From positions 1 through 64,000 of the forward strand of contig JACKHB010000002.1 of the NCBI GenBank assembly GCA_020639195.1: a DNA stretch of 64,000 nucleotides, read 5' to 3'. The notes beneath the pieces are model-generated. The model had not been told where the DNA came from. It ran no database searches and saw nothing but the letters and a program-made list of their open reading frames with translations. The position numbers and the translations under genes were made by a program. Each line of letters opens with the position of its first letter. Within the stretch, counting starts at the first letter, position 1. Source of the stretch: Phycisphaeraceae bacterium. Lineage in GTDB: Bacteria > Planctomycetota > Phycisphaerae > Phycisphaerales > UBA1924. Below, in pieces: positions 63,523 through 64,000 of this stretch.

Positions 63523-64000
63523 CACGGCCCCTCCCAACCCGCCTCGGGCGCATCGGGCACCGCGATGACCCTGACGCGGTCGGGCTCGCGCATGGGGATG
63601 TTCATCTCGGGCGGTCCGCCATCCGGACCCTCAATCGAGAGCAACTCATCAGATTCCGCCGAATCGGCGGCGCCCATCGACCCGCTCGGCGACGGATCCT
63701 CCGGCTCGGGCTCGCGCTGGCGGAACCACAGCGCGACCTCGATGGCGACCGGAAGGCCACCACTTCGGAGCGAATCGAACCGGGCCACCCAGCGTTGTCC
63801 ATCGTGATAGCGAAACCGCACTCGTTCCAGCCGATCCGAGATCAGATCCGACTCACCGCCATCCGATTCGGCCAGCGCGTCAAAGCGCCTTCCCCTCAAC
63901 TCCCCGGTTCGCCCGTCGAATTGCAACTCAGTCGCCTGCAAGTCTCCAAGGTGCACCCCGGCCACCTGAAGAGGAGGCGTCACGCCGCGGGTCAGCACGG
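63522..64000 (-). CDS. gspJ: GspJ-like minor pseudopilin, partial (N-terminus beyond right edge)
   Basis: The reading frame is open to the right edge, so only the C-terminal part (about 159 residues) is visible and the true start lies outside. It contains QVAGVHLGDLQATELQFDGRTGELRGRRFDAL, then SDRLERVRFRYHDGQRWVARFDSLRSGGLPVAIEVALWF, which is the GspJ pattern of a strand pair, a Trp and LP-x-A-(I/V)-E-V. An acidic Ser/Pro insert follows and the end reads DRVRVIAVPDAP. Position directly before gspK supports the call. The stop overlaps the gspK ATG by one base. Confidence 0.78.
   Translation of the reverse strand, partial: VLTRGVTPPLQVAGVHLGDLQATELQFDGRTGELRGRRFDALAESDGGESDLISDRLERVRFRYHDGQRWVARFDSLRSGGLPVAIEVALWFRQREPEPEDPSPSGSMGAADSAESDELLSIEGPDGGPPEMNIPMREPDRVRVIAVPDAPEAGWEGP

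Noticed and set aside
62065..63807. A 580-codon plus-strand frame opposite gspK
   Set aside because: Arg/His-rich translation typical of antisense frames in high-G+C DNA; the minus-strand GspK call is supported by two helix-hairpin-helix regions and gene overlaps.

Overview
The window reads as chromosomal DNA of a planctomycete, most likely of the Phycisphaerae. The evidence is high G+C (about 68-70% where I counted by hand), dockerin-like DLDGDGDVDGDD tails, C-terminal Pro/Thr-Pro plus Arg-cluster sorting signals, an FTLIELLVVIAII prepilin protein of planctomycetal type, two chromosomal groEL genes and many exported hypothetical proteins. I see no rRNA, tRNA, CRISPR array, insertion sequence or phage gene. 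One gene (4281-5603) has clearly lower G+C than its neighbours and looks acquired.

Layout. 1-4.0 kb: exported and lipoprotein genes (one cut by the left edge), a formylglycine-enzyme-like protein without catalytic cysteines and a DUF1444-like protein. 4.3-5.6 kb: a low-G+C gene with a HEPN-type RNxxxH motif, a defence candidate. 5.6-11 kb: ispG, a GT-C-like membrane protein, an acetyltransferase, a Fur-like regulator lacking the usual metal site, a PilZ protein and obg. 11-19.4 kb: two bactofilins, a prepilin-like protein behind a long leader, a RidA protein, a dockerin-tailed protein, a transaldolase-family gene, an acyl-CoA-synthetase-like enzyme and an exported HEAT-like protein. 19.4-28.3 kb: a proteostasis region, dnaJ-grpE-fmdB-acpS, then a macro-domain gene coupled to a small gene, then groEL1, a sulfotransferase, groES and groEL2. 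28.6-33.3 kb: a lone nuoA, an EAL phosphodiesterase, a DUF2752 protein, two lipoproteins, a glycosyltransferase and a small membrane protein. 33.4-37.5 kb: sucA-sucB. 37.6-44.8 kb: pstSCAB, with unusually extended PstC and PstA.

The most striking region is 44.9-64.0 kb, all on the minus strand: a secretion or pilus assembly operon of type II / type IV pilus type. In transcription order it encodes a GspJ-like minor pseudopilin (cut by the right edge), a GspK-like protein with two helix-hairpin-helix regions, a PilM+PilN (GspL) fusion, a PilO+PilP (GspM+GspC) fusion, a secretin of 4,626 residues and a small lipoprotein. Genes overlap by 1-4 bases at nearly every junction. The secretin has a normal signal peptide, N0 domain and C-terminal secretin domain, but between them I count about 50 tandem copies of the secretin N domain, against the usual two to four. 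I know of no characterised secretin like it, and it is my main candidate for an undescribed system.

Limits: all calls rest on reading the sequence and recalled family motifs; no database search was run. Promoters and terminators are reported only where a hairpin or hexamer pair is plain.
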